Source: Phenylobacterium sp. (GTDB taxonomy: Bacteria; Pseudomonadota; Alphaproteobacteria; Caulobacterales; Caulobacteraceae). Taken from it: DNA of 64,000 nt. Positions 44,117 through 52,642 of the stretch are shown here, piece by piece (position 1 is the stretch's first letter; every line of letters starts with the position of its first letter). The notes below the pieces were generated by a model. It was not told where the DNA came from, ran no database searches, and worked only from the letters and a program-made list of their open reading frames with translations. A program made the translations under genes and the position numbers. The DNA lies in NCBI RefSeq assembly GCF_030651185.1, contig NZ_JAUSCJ010000040.1, positions 34,478 to 98,477 of the forward strand. The letters run 5' to 3'.

Positions 44117-45526
44117 ATGAAGTTCGACGAGTATCGCCAGCAGGACGCCGTGGGCCTGGCCGGACTGGTGGCCAAGGGCGAGGTCTCGGCCGGCGAGCTG
44201 CTGGAGACCGCCGTCACGCGGATGGGGCAGGTCAACCCGGCCCTGAACGCCGTCACCCTCGACCTGGCCGATTACGGCCGTAGAGAAGCCGCCGCCAAGC
44301 CCTCCGGGCCGCTGGCCGGCGTGCCCTATCTGCTGAAGGACCTGGGCGCCCTGCTGGAGGGCACGGTCACCTCCTCGGGCTCGGCCCTGCTGAAGGACAA
44401 TGTAGCGGCCGCCGACAGCGCCATCACCACGGCCTATCGTCAGGCGGGCCTGGTGATCTTCGGCAAGACCAACACCCCGGAGTTCGGCCTGATGCCGATT
44501 ACCGAGAGCACCTTCCTCGGCCCCTGCCGCAATCCCTGGGACGTCTCGCGCACGCCGGGCGGCTCCTCGGGCGGCGCGGCCTCGGCGGTGGCGGCCGGCA
44601 TCGTGCCGGCGGCCCACGCCAGCGACGGCGGCGGCTCGATCCGCACGCCCGCCTCGGCCTGTGGACTGTTCGGCATGAAGCCTTCGCGGGGGCGGGTCTC
44701 CTTCGCGCCCCTGGGGGAGGGGTGGGGCGGCGCCTCGATCCAGCACGCGGTGACCCGGTCGGTGCGCGACAGCGCCGTGCTGCTGGACATCGCCTGCCAG
44801 CCCCAGGCGGGCGATCCCTACTTCCTGGCCGCCCCCTCCAGGCCCTACGCCCAGGAGGTCGGCCGCGCGCCGGGCAGCCTGCGCATCGGCTTCACCACCG
44901 CGGCCCTGGCTTCCGACGCCCTGGACCCGGAATGCGTTCAGGCCGTGCTGGACGCCGCCAAGCTGTGCGCCAGCCTGGGCCATACGGTGGAGGAGGTGAC
45001 CCTGCCGGGGAACCTGGCCGCCATGCAGCAGGCGGCGGGCGACGTCATCGCCGCCAGCGTCGCGGCCACCTTCGACGCCGAGGCGGAGCGGCGCGGACGT
45101 CCGGTGACCGAGGACGACGTCGAGATGCTCACCTGGGCCATGTACCACCGGGGAACGGGTGTCACCGGCGCCAGCTATGTCCGGGGCCTGGCCGCCATCC
45201 ACGCCTATGGCCGCGCGGTGGCCGCCCTGTTCGAGACCTATGACGTTGTGCTGCTCTCGACCCTGGGCAGCCCGGCCATCCCCATCGGCCATCTCACCGA
45301 GGACCTGCGGAAGTTCAGCGAGCGGCTGTTCGCCTTCATGCCCAACACCCAGGCCTTCAACAACACCGGCCAGCCGGCCATGACCGTGCCGCTCGCCTGG
45401 TCGAAGGGGGGCCTGCCCATCGGCCTGCAATTCGTCGGCCGCATGGGGGACGAGGCGACCCTGTTCCGCCTGGCGGCTCAGCTCGAAGTGGCCAAACCCT
45501 GGTTCGATCGAGTTCCAACGATATGA
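44117..45526 (+). CDS. Amidase (amidase signature family)
   Basis: A 469-residue Ser-Ser-Lys hydrolase. The catalytic Lys is in GVPYLLKDLGALL, the first Ser in TPGGSSGGAASAVAAGIVP and the nucleophile Ser in ASDGGGSIRTPASACG. This triad is complete. Members hydrolyse amides such as 6-aminohexanoate dimers, nitrile-derived amides or Gln of mischarged tRNA. There is no gatB or gatC next to it, so a small-molecule amide is more likely. GGGAGAG precedes the ATG. A structured region of hairpins lies directly upstream. Confidence 0.93.
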   Translation: MKFDEYRQQDAVGLAGLVAKGEVSAGELLETAVTRMGQVNPALNAVTLDLADYGRREAAAKPSGPLAGVPYLLKDLGALLEGTVTSSGSALLKDNVAAADSAITTAYRQAGLVIFGKTNTPEFGLMPITESTFLGPCRNPWDVSRTPGGSSGGAASAVAAGIVPAAHASDGGGSIRTPASACGLFGMKPSRGRVSFAPLGEGWGGASIQHAVTRSVRDSAVLLDIACQPQAGDPYFLAAPSRPYAQEVGRAPGSLRIGFTTAALASDALDPECVQAVLDAAKLCASLGHTVEEVTLPGNLAAMQQAAGDVIAASVAATFDAEAERRGRPVTEDDVEMLTWAMYHRGTGVTGASYVRGLAAIHAYGRAVAALFETYDVVLLSTLGSPAIPIGHLTEDLRKFSERLFAFMPNTQAFNNTGQPAMTVPLAWSKGGLPIGLQFVGRMGDEATLFRLAAQLEVAKPWFDRVPTI

Positions 45527-45594
45527 CCAAAAATCAATAGTTTATGGCTTAAAGCTGCCGATCAATGTGAGGATTTGGAGTCGGGAGAACCACT

Positions 45595-46395
45595 TCATGC
45601 GGCGCCCAAATCTGCGACACGGGCCCGCCGCTGCTGGACCAGGTAGACGCCGATCACCCCGGTGGCGACAAGCCCGATCAGCAGGGTCGAGACCGCGTTG
45701 ATCTCCGGGCTGACCCCCAGCCGCACCTGGCTGTAGATCCGCATCGGCAAGGTCGTCGCCCCCGGTCCCGAGGTGAAGCTGGCGATCACCAGATCGTCCA
45801 GGGACAGGGTGAAGGCCAGCATCCAGGCCGCCGCCACGGCCGGCGCGATATTGGGCAGGGTGACGGCGAAGAAGGCCTGGACCGGCGTGCAGCCGAGGTC
45901 GCGGGCGGCCTCTTCCAGGGCCTTGTCGAAGCTCACCAGGCGGGCCTGGATCACCACGGTGGCGTAGCAGAGGGTGACGGTGGCGTGGCTGACCGTCACC
46001 GTCCAGAACCCGCGCGGCAGTCCGAAGGCCACGAACAGCAGCAGCAGGGACAGCCCCAGCACCACCTCCGGCATGACCAGGGGCGCGAAGATCATCCCCG
46101 AGAACAGCAGCCGCCCCTTGAACCGCCCCGACCGCACCAGGGCCACGGCGGCCAGGACGCCAAGGACGGTGGCCAGGGTCGCGGAGATCAGGCCGACCCG
46201 CAGCGTCACGCCGATGGCGTCGAGAAGTTGCTGGTCCCGCAGCAGGGCGCCGTACCACTTGGTGGAGAACCCGCCCCACACCGTCACCAGCCGGCTGGCG
46301 TTGAAGGAGTAGATCACCAGCAGGAGGATGGGCAGGTAGAGGAAGGCCAGGCCCGCCACCACCGAGACCCGGTTGAAGGTCGACGGGCCCTTCAC
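45595..46395 (-). CDS. potI: Polyamine-type ABC transporter permease (PotI-like)
   Basis: A 266-residue inner-membrane permease with about six helices and the binding-protein-dependent transport loop EEAARDLGCTPVQAFFAVTLPNIAPAV (near residues 150-175), in which the EAA---G signature contacts the ATPase. The YSFNASRLVTVWGGFSTKWY segment after helix 1 is typical for PotI. Last gene of a four-gene operon potF-G-H-I with overlapping stop/start codons, which suits import of spermidine or putrescine. Confidence 0.88.
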   Translation of the reverse strand: MKGPSTFNRVSVVAGLAFLYLPILLLVIYSFNASRLVTVWGGFSTKWYGALLRDQQLLDAIGVTLRVGLISATLATVLGVLAAVALVRSGRFKGRLLFSGMIFAPLVMPEVVLGLSLLLLFVAFGLPRGFWTVTVSHATVTLCYATVVIQARLVSFDKALEEAARDLGCTPVQAFFAVTLPNIAPAVAAAWMLAFTLSLDDLVIASFTSGPGATTLPMRIYSQVRLGVSPEINAVSTLLIGLVATGVIGVYLVQQRRARVADLGAA

Positions 46396-47288
46396 TGGGC
46401 GGCCTCGATCATCTTCTGCTGCTGGCGCTGATAGAGCAGGATCGGGATGACCAGGGTCGCCAGCAGCACGATGGCCACGGCCGAGGCGGCCGGCCAGTCG
46501 CGATTGGAGAAGAACTCCGTCCAGATGGTCTTGCCCAGCATCAGGGTGCCCGAACCCCCCAGCAGGTCGGGGATCACGAACTCACCCACCATGGGGATGA
46601 AGCAGAGCAGGGCGCCGGCCGCCACGCCCGGCAGGGACAGGGGGAAGGTCACCCGCCAGAAGGCCTGGGACGGCGTGCAGCCGAGATCAGCGGCGGCCTC
46701 GAGCTGGCTCTGGTCCTGCTTCTCCAGCACCGCGTAGAGCGGCAGCACCATGAACGGCAGGTAGGCGTAGACCAGGCCGATATAGACCGCCGTGTCGGTG
46801 TTGAGGATGTTCAGCGGGCCCAGGCCCACCTGGGCCAGGGCGGCGTTCAGCAGGCCCTGCGGCTTCAGCACCGCGATCCAGGCATAGACCCGGATCAGGA
46901 AGCTCGTCCAGAACGGCAGGATCACCGCCATCAGCAGGGCCTGGCGCTGGGCGGGCGGGAACCGCGACATCCCGTAGGCGATGGGATAGCCGATGATCAG
47001 CAGCAGGCTGGTGGCCACGGCGGCGAACTTCAGGCTCGACAGGTAGGCGGCGATGTAGAGGCTGTCGCTGGTGAGCCGGGCATAGGTCTCGAAGTCCAGG
47101 GCGGCGAAGAAGGCCCGCACGCCTTCGAACCCGGCGCTCCAGTCGACCCGCGGCGCATAGGGCGGCATGGCGAGCGCGGTGTCCGACAGCGACAGCTTGG
47201 CCACCAGGAAGAACGGAAACAGGAAGAAGACCCCCAGCCACAGGAAGGGGGCGACCGCCGCCAGACCACTGCGGGGCCTGGCGCTCAC
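46392..47288 (-). CDS. potH: Polyamine-type ABC transporter permease (PotH-like)
   Basis: A 298-residue permease with a long first helix (PFLWLGVFFLFPFFLVAKLS), five further helices and the loop LEAAADLGCTPSQAFWRVTFPLSLPG that docks on the ATPase. TNDSLYIAAYLSSLKFA-like and GEFVIPDLLGGSGTLMLG segments are usual for PotH. It overlaps PotI by four bases at its end and PotG by four at its start, so the two permeases are made together and should form the membrane heterodimer. Confidence 0.88.
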   Translation of the reverse strand: MSARPRSGLAAVAPFLWLGVFFLFPFFLVAKLSLSDTALAMPPYAPRVDWSAGFEGVRAFFAALDFETYARLTSDSLYIAAYLSSLKFAAVATSLLLIIGYPIAYGMSRFPPAQRQALLMAVILPFWTSFLIRVYAWIAVLKPQGLLNAALAQVGLGPLNILNTDTAVYIGLVYAYLPFMVLPLYAVLEKQDQSQLEAAADLGCTPSQAFWRVTFPLSLPGVAAGALLCFIPMVGEFVIPDLLGGSGTLMLGKTIWTEFFSNRDWPAASAVAIVLLATLVIPILLYQRQQQKMIEAAQ

Positions 47289-48448
47289 CGGGTGAGCACC
47301 ACGGCGGCGTCCGGCGCGAAGGTCAGCCAGACGGCGTCGTCACAGGCGATGGGCCGGGCCACCAGTCGCGAAGCATTGGCCCGCGCGGCGCGAACCGTAC
47401 GCCCGCTCTCCAGTTCCACGACATAGGTGGTCCAGTCACCGAGATAGCCATAGTCGGCCACCTTGCCGGCCAGCCGGTTGGGGCCTTCCTTGGGCGGATC
47501 GAGGTGGAGCTGGATCTTCTCCGGTCGCACCCCCAGCCAGGCGGTGGAGCCCACCGACACGGCGTCGTCCTCCAGGGCCTCGAAGCCAGCCGGGCAGTCG
47601 GCGGTGGCCATCTTCACCACCTTGCCGTCGGCGGCGGTGACCGCGCCTTCGAACAGGTTCACGTCGCCGATGAAGTCGGCCACATAGCGGGAATTGGGCG
47701 TCTCATAGACCTCGGCCGGCCGGCCGATCTGCACGATCTGGCCCTCGCGCATCACCGCGATCCGGTCGGCGGTGACCATGGCCTCCTCCTGATCATGGGT
47801 GACGATCAGGAAGGTCATGCCCAGGCGCTGCTGCAGGGCGATCAGCTCGAACTGGGTCTCCTCGCGCAGCTTCTTGTCGAGCGCCGCCAGGGGTTCGTCC
47901 AGCAGCAGCATCTTCGGATTGGGGGCTATGGCGCGGGCCAGCGCCACCCGCTGCCGCTGACCACCAGACAGCTGGTGGGGCTTGCGCCGGGCCAGGCCCC
48001 CCAGGCGGACGAGCTCCAGCATCTCCACCACCCGGTCGGCGATCTGCCCCTTGGGCATCCCCTGCTGCTTCAGGCCAAAGGCGATGTTCTGTTCGACGGA
48101 GAGATGGGGAAACAGGGCGTAGGACTGGAACATCATGTTCACGGGCCGCTGGTGCGGCGGCATGCCGGCCAGGTCCTGACCCGCCAGGGTGATGCGGCCG
48201 GCGTCCGGGGTCTCGAAGCCCGCCAACAGCCGCATCAGGGTGGTCTTGCCGCAGCCGGACGGGCCCAGCAGGGCGAAGAACTCGCTCTCATAGATCGAGA
48301 GCGAGACGTCGTTCACGGCCGTCTCGGCGCCGAACCGCTTGGTCACGCCTTCGAACCGCACCAGCGGCTCCAGGGCGGGGTCAGTCCAGGGCGCGAAGCT
48401 GGAGCGGACAGCGCCGATGTTGAGGCGCGGCCGCCGCGTCGTGGTCAT
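47285..48448 (-). CDS. potG: Polyamine-type ABC transporter ATP-binding protein (PotG-like)
   Basis: A 387-residue ATPase. Walker A is LLGPSGCGKTTLMRLLAG, the Q-loop VNMMFQSYALFPHL, the signature LSGGQRQRVALARAIAP, Walker B MLLLDEPLAALD, and the switch His in IVTHDQEEAM. A C-terminal TOBE domain follows with WLGVRPEKIQLHL. The start at ATG 48448 overlaps the binding-protein stop (ATGA); the much longer open frame upstream is a shadow of potF. It should power import of polyamines. Confidence 0.92.
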   Translation of the reverse strand: MTTTRRPRLNIGAVRSSFAPWTDPALEPLVRFEGVTKRFGAETAVNDVSLSIYESEFFALLGPSGCGKTTLMRLLAGFETPDAGRITLAGQDLAGMPPHQRPVNMMFQSYALFPHLSVEQNIAFGLKQQGMPKGQIADRVVEMLELVRLGGLARRKPHQLSGGQRQRVALARAIAPNPKMLLLDEPLAALDKKLREETQFELIALQQRLGMTFLIVTHDQEEAMVTADRIAVMREGQIVQIGRPAEVYETPNSRYVADFIGDVNLFEGAVTAADGKVVKMATADCPAGFEALEDDAVSVGSTAWLGVRPEKIQLHLDPPKEGPNRLAGKVADYGYLGDWTTYVVELESGRTVRAARANASRLVARPIACDDAVWLTFAPDAAVVLTR

Positions 48449-49548
48449 TGTCCCGTCTGCACCCGGGTCCACTGCCGGTTCACGTCGCGCAGCAGCGGCT
48501 GTTCCTTGGCGGCGGTGACGAACAGGGTGAGCAGCTGATCTGACGTTGGATAGACGTTGGGATTGTCCCGCACCGCCGGGTCCACCAGGGCGGTGGCCGC
48601 CTTGTTGGCGTTGGCGTACTCGGTGAAGGTCGAGGCCCGCGCGATCACCTCGGGTCGCAGCATGTAGTCCAGGAATTTGTAGGCCGCCGCGGCGTTGGGC
48701 GCGTCCTTGGGAATGGCGAAGACGTCGAACCAGACCTGGCTGCCTTCCTTGGGCACCACGTAGTCGAGGTGGACCTTGTCGCCGGCCTCCACCGCGCGGC
48801 TCTTGGCCTGCAGCATGTCGCCGGAATAGCCGATGGCGACGCAGATATCCCCATTGGCCAGGGCCTCGATGGACTCCGAGGAGTGGAACTTGCGGACATA
48901 GGGCCGGGCCTTCAGGAACATGTCCGTGGCCGCCTGATAGTCCGAAAGGTCCGTGGAGTTGGGGTTCTTGCCCAGATAGTTCAGGGCGACGGCGTACATG
49001 TCCTCGGACGCGTCGAGCCAATAGACCCCGCAGTCCTTCAGTTTGGCCAGGTTCTCCGGCTTGAACACGATGTCCCAGCTGTCGATGGCGACGCCGGGCA
49101 GGCGCTTGGCGATGGCGTCCTTGTTGTAGCCGATCCCGATGGTGCCCCACATGTAGGGCACGGCGTACTTCGCGCCCGGATCAAAGGGCTCCATATAGGC
49201 CATGATGTCGGGCCACAGGTTGGCCAGCCCGGTGAGCTTGGTCTTGTCCAGGGGTTGGATGGCGCCGGCGGCGATGTAGCGGGGGACATTGTGGTTGGAG
49301 GGGACGACCAGATCGTAGCCGGTATTGCCTTGCAGCACCTTGGTCTCGAGCACCTCATTGGAATCAAAGGTGTCGTAGACCACCTTGATCCCGGTCTCCT
49401 TGGTGAAGTCGGTGAGGATCGCCGGGTCGATATAGTCCGACCAGTTGTAGATGTGCAGGGTCTCGGCGCCGCCCTTGCCGCAGGCCGCCAGCACCAGAGC
49501 CGTCACCCCGAGCGCGGCTGCGCTCAGCCGCTTCCTCCATACGCTCAT
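48445..49548 (-). CDS. potF: Polyamine ABC transporter substrate-binding lipoprotein (PotF/PotD-like)
   Basis: A 367-residue exported binding protein. Signal peptide with lipobox LVLAACGKGG anchors it to the membrane. It continues LHIYNWSDYIDPAILTDF, the strong PotD/PotF signature, then VVYDTFDSNEVLETKVLQG, YDLVVPSNHNVPRYIAAGAI, and SHIGYSGDM-like AIGYSGDMLQAK. Trp, Asp and Glu residues typical of polyamine binding are present (NWSDY, YWLDASED). It is first in the operon potFGHI; expression promoter is in the 92-base gap before the DUF486 gene. Confidence 0.9.
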   Translation of the reverse strand: MSVWRKRLSAAALGVTALVLAACGKGGAETLHIYNWSDYIDPAILTDFTKETGIKVVYDTFDSNEVLETKVLQGNTGYDLVVPSNHNVPRYIAAGAIQPLDKTKLTGLANLWPDIMAYMEPFDPGAKYAVPYMWGTIGIGYNKDAIAKRLPGVAIDSWDIVFKPENLAKLKDCGVYWLDASEDMYAVALNYLGKNPNSTDLSDYQAATDMFLKARPYVRKFHSSESIEALANGDICVAIGYSGDMLQAKSRAVEAGDKVHLDYVVPKEGSQVWFDVFAIPKDAPNAAAAYKFLDYMLRPEVIARASTFTEYANANKAATALVDPAVRDNPNVYPTSDQLLTLFVTAAKEQPLLRDVNRQWTRVQTGQ

Positions 49549-49640
49549 CGCAGTCTCCCCTTTGCGTCGCGCAAGGTTATAGGGCTGCGGACCTCTGCGT
49601 TAAGTGCGAAATCGATGACTATCCAGGCCGGAGCCCCTGC

Positions 49641-49993
49641 ATGCCCATGACCAGGGCGGCCATCGCCCCGATCCTGCTGCTGATCGCCTCCAACGTCTTC
49701 ATGACCTTCGCCTGGTACGGCCACCTGAAGGTGGAGCACAAGCCGATCTGGCTCCTGATCCTGGTGAGCTGGGGCATCGCCTTTTTCGAGTACTGCCTGG
49801 CGGTGCCGGCCAACCGGATTGGCCGGGGAGTCTACGATCCCATGGAGCTGAGGCGATGCAGGAGATCATCACCCTGGTGATCTTCGCCATCTTCTCCGTG
49901 ACCTTTCTGGGCGAAGGTTTCACCCTGAACCACGGCGTCGGCTTCCTTTTGATCGCGGCGGGCGCCTTCTTCGTGTTCAAGGGGCCCCTATGA
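49641..49993 (+). pseudogene. DUF486 (DMT-like) membrane protein gene split by a frameshift
   Basis: The first frame (49641-49880) encodes IAPILLLIASNVFMTFAWYG, WGIAFFEYCLAVPANRIG and VYDPMELR, the first two helices of a DUF486 protein, then goes into an out-of-frame tail RRCRRSSPW. The missing half continues in another frame from ATG 49856 to TGA 49993: MQEIITLVIFAIFSVTFLGE with FTLNHGVGFLLIAAGAFFVF. One base is missing near 49855. The second frame has its own ATG and GAGG, so two half-proteins could still be made. Its stop overlaps the aminotransferase ATG. Confidence 0.8.
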
Positions 49994-51135
49994 GCCAACC
50001 CGCGCAAATCGACCCCTTCCACGCCATCGGCATCAGCACGCTCGCCCACAAGCTTAAGGCCGAGGGCGCCTCGATCATCCACATGGAGTTCGGTCAGCCC
50101 TCGACGGGCGCGCCGGGGGCCGCCATCGCCGTGGCCCACGAGATGCTGGACGCCGACCGGGGCGGCTATTGGGAAAGCGCGCCGCTGCGGGCCCGGATCG
50201 CCCGGCACTATCTGGAGACCTACGGCGTCAGTGTCGCGCCGGAGCGGATCATCCTGACCTGCGGCGCGTCGCCGGCCCTGGTCCTCGCCCTGGCCTCAGT
50301 GTTCAACCCCGGTGATCGCATCGCCCTGGCGCGGCCGGGCTACGTCGCCTACCGCAATACGCTCAAGGCCCTGCACATGGAGCCGGTGGAGATCGCCTGC
50401 GGCGCCGAAAGCCGGTTCCAACTCACCGCCGCGCATCTGGCGGCCCTCGATCCCGCGCCGGCCGGGGTGATTGTCGCCAGCCCAGCCAATCCCACGGGCA
50501 CCATCATCGAGCCCGCCGAACTGGAGGCCATCGCCAAGGTCTGCCGGGAACGCGGCATCCGCATCGTCTCCGACGAGATCTATCATGGACTCAGCTATGT
50601 GGGCCCGGCGCGGTCGATGCTGGAGTTTGAGTCGGACACCCTGGTGGTGAACAGTTTCTCCAAATATTTCAGCATGGTGGGCTGGCGTCTTGGCTGGTTG
50701 CTGGCCCCGCAGGGGGACCTGTCACGGGCTCGCGCCTATGTCGGCAACCTGTTCCTCACCGCCCCGTCGCTCAGCCAGCATGTGGGGTTGGCCGCCATGG
50801 ACGAGCGCGAGGAGCTAGACGGCAATGTCGAGGTCTACCGCGCCAACCGTGACCTGCTGCTGGCTGCCCTGCCGAAGCTCGGCCTGACCCAGATCGCGCC
50901 TCCGGACGGCGCCTTCTATATCTATGCCGACATCGGCCACCTGACGCAGGACAGCCTGGGGTTCTGCAAGGACCTGCTGCGCGACACCGGTGTCGCCACC
51001 GCCCCCGGGCTCGACTTCGATCCCGTCGAGGGCGGCCACTTCATCCGCCTGAGCTTCGCGGTCTCCACGTCTCAGATCGAGGAAGCCATCGCCCGCCTGA
51101 TCCCGTGGTTCGGGGCGCGGGTGGCGATAGCCTAG
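49990..51135 (+). CDS. Class I/II PLP-dependent aminotransferase
   Basis: A 381-residue fold-type I enzyme. Features are SIIHMEFGQPSTGAP (substrate segment), the phosphate-binding ILTCGASPALVLAL, ASPANPTGTIIEPAEL (Asn and the PTG turn), IVSDEIYHGLSY with the ring-contacting Asp and Tyr, and the PLP Lys in NSFSKYFSMVGWRLGW. It should transfer an amino group from an amino acid to a 2-oxo acid. Substrate range is not evident; homologues include aspartate and aromatic aminotransferases. It begins with an ATGA overlap with the broken DUF486 gene. Confidence 0.92.
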   Translation: MSQPAQIDPFHAIGISTLAHKLKAEGASIIHMEFGQPSTGAPGAAIAVAHEMLDADRGGYWESAPLRARIARHYLETYGVSVAPERIILTCGASPALVLALASVFNPGDRIALARPGYVAYRNTLKALHMEPVEIACGAESRFQLTAAHLAALDPAPAGVIVASPANPTGTIIEPAELEAIAKVCRERGIRIVSDEIYHGLSYVGPARSMLEFESDTLVVNSFSKYFSMVGWRLGWLLAPQGDLSRARAYVGNLFLTAPSLSQHVGLAAMDEREELDGNVEVYRANRDLLLAALPKLGLTQIAPPDGAFYIYADIGHLTQDSLGFCKDLLRDTGVATAPGLDFDPVEGGHFIRLSFAVSTSQIEEAIARLIPWFGARVAIA

Positions 51136-51199
51136 GACGAGCGCTATGCCGCAGCGGCCGGGACCCCCAGAGGCGCGAGAATCAGTTTCAACCTGAGCG

Positions 51200-52054
51200 A
51201 TGGCTTCGCGCGACCTCTTTGACCTGCTGACCCTCGATCGGCCGCTTCAGGTGGCCGATATCGGGGCCGCCGACATTGGCGAGGCGCCAATCTACAAGGA
51301 CATGGTCGATTCAGGCCTCGCCGAGCTGAACGCCTTCGACGCCGATCCGCGCCAGCATGCCGCGCTCCGCCAGCTCTATGGCGACCGCGTCACGATCTTT
51401 CCCCAGGTGGTGGGCGACGGCGGCTTGGCGACGCTTTACCTGGCGGCCCCGCAGTCGGGGATGACCTCGCTTTTCCGGCCTTCGGTCGACCACCTTGCCT
51501 TCTTCAACGGGTTCGAGCGGCTGGGACAGGTCGAGCGCGAACAGGCCGTCAACACCACGCGCCTCGACGACATTGAGGGCCTGCCCAACCTCGACTTCGT
51601 AAAGATGGACATCCAGGGCGGCGAACTGGCCGCCTTGCGCCATGGAACCGCCAAGCTGGCCCGTTGCGCCATGGTCCAGCTCGAGGTGTCCTTCGTGCCG
51701 CTCTACGAGGGGCAACCCTGCTTCGGAGAGGTGGATGTCTGGATGCGGGGGCAGGGCTTCATTCCCCACTGCTTCACCGGCCTGAAGAAGTGGTCGATCG
51801 CACCGGTGTTGCGCGATGGCGACTTCAGAAGCCCCTTCAACCAGCTGCTTGAGGCCGACATCGTCTATGTGCGCGACCCGGTGCGGCCGGGCGGCATGGA
51901 ACCGGAGTTGATGAAAGCGGTGGCGCTTCTCGCCCATCACGGCTTTTACAGCATCGATCTCGCCGGCCGGATGATCGCCCTGCTGGCGGCTCAGGGCGAG
52001 CTCCCGGCGGACTCCTTCGAGCGCTACCTCGCCTTGGTCAATGCGGGGATCTAA
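51200..52054 (+). CDS. FkbM family methyltransferase (first copy)
   Basis: A 284-residue SAM-dependent O-methyltransferase. QVADIGAADIGEAPIYKDMV carries a variant SAM motif (usually VDVGANxG), LNAFDADPRQHAALRQ holds the acidic ribose-binding residue, and TTRLDDIEGLPNLDFVKMDIQGGELAALRHG is the FkbM hallmark. VQLEVSFVPLYEGQPCFGEVD follows. Such enzymes commonly methylate surface sugars or lipid-linked glycans. Alone next to a DUF1761 gene; tail overlap of four bases with that gene. Confidence 0.85.
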   Translation: MASRDLFDLLTLDRPLQVADIGAADIGEAPIYKDMVDSGLAELNAFDADPRQHAALRQLYGDRVTIFPQVVGDGGLATLYLAAPQSGMTSLFRPSVDHLAFFNGFERLGQVEREQAVNTTRLDDIEGLPNLDFVKMDIQGGELAALRHGTAKLARCAMVQLEVSFVPLYEGQPCFGEVDVWMRGQGFIPHCFTGLKKWSIAPVLRDGDFRSPFNQLLEADIVYVRDPVRPGGMEPELMKAVALLAHHGFYSIDLAGRMIALLAAQGELPADSFERYLALVNAGI

Positions 52055-52473
52055 GCGCTTCGGGCGTGCCTCGGCATCAGGCTCAGGACCGCGCCGGCCA
52101 CCAGATAGGCCACCAGCTGATACCCCATGTTGATCAGCACCAGGTTCGGAGCCAGGCCCATATAGATGTACTCGATGGCCATGGTGGTGAAGTTGAAGAA
52201 GAACCACACCGCCACCGCCGTCCCGATGCCGGCCAGCGAGTTGACGCCCATGCGCGCGAAGACCCAGGTCAGCCCGATCACCAGGATCAGCGTATTCACC
52301 ACCCCCAGGCTCTGGGCCACCACGATGTTGGACATGTCGGGGTCACGGCCGATGGAGTCGCGATAGGCGGCGCTCCAGGCCTCGCCCAGCACAGGGCCGT
52401 ACCAAAGGAAGCCCAGAGCCTCCAGCAGGACCACACAGATCAGGATGGCGATCCAGTTGATGTTCTTGAACAT
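52051..52473 (-). CDS. DUF1761 membrane protein
   Basis: A 140-residue protein of four predicted helices: MFKNINWIAILICVVLLEAL at the N-terminus, then LGFLWYGPVLGEAW (the family's WYGP-L--W signature), VVNTLILVIGLTWVFARMG, TAVAVWFFFNFTTMAIEYIY and a final helix. It lies in the inner membrane. Function unknown for the family. The ATG at 52473 with GGGAACGAG upstream is preferred over 52518. Confidence 0.85.
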   Translation of the reverse strand: MFKNINWIAILICVVLLEALGFLWYGPVLGEAWSAAYRDSIGRDPDMSNIVVAQSLGVVNTLILVIGLTWVFARMGVNSLAGIGTAVAVWFFFNFTTMAIEYIYMGLAPNLVLINMGYQLVAYLVAGAVLSLMPRHARSA

Positions 52474-52642
52474 TGTCTCGTTCCCTATGCCGGCGCGGCT
52501 CTTGCGGCCGTCTCTCATACCGACGTTATGCTGAAGCTTTCCGCAGGGAAAGAGGAGGGGAGCTTGCGCGGACGGCTTGGGAAAACCAGATGGGGCGCCC
52601 TATAAGCCGCGCTTCCCGACGCTCCTCATTTCGAGTTCTGCC

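Noticed and set aside
48451..49150. N-terminal extension of the PotG frame
   Set aside because: It overlaps potF in another frame; PotG starts at 48448 with an ATGA overlap.
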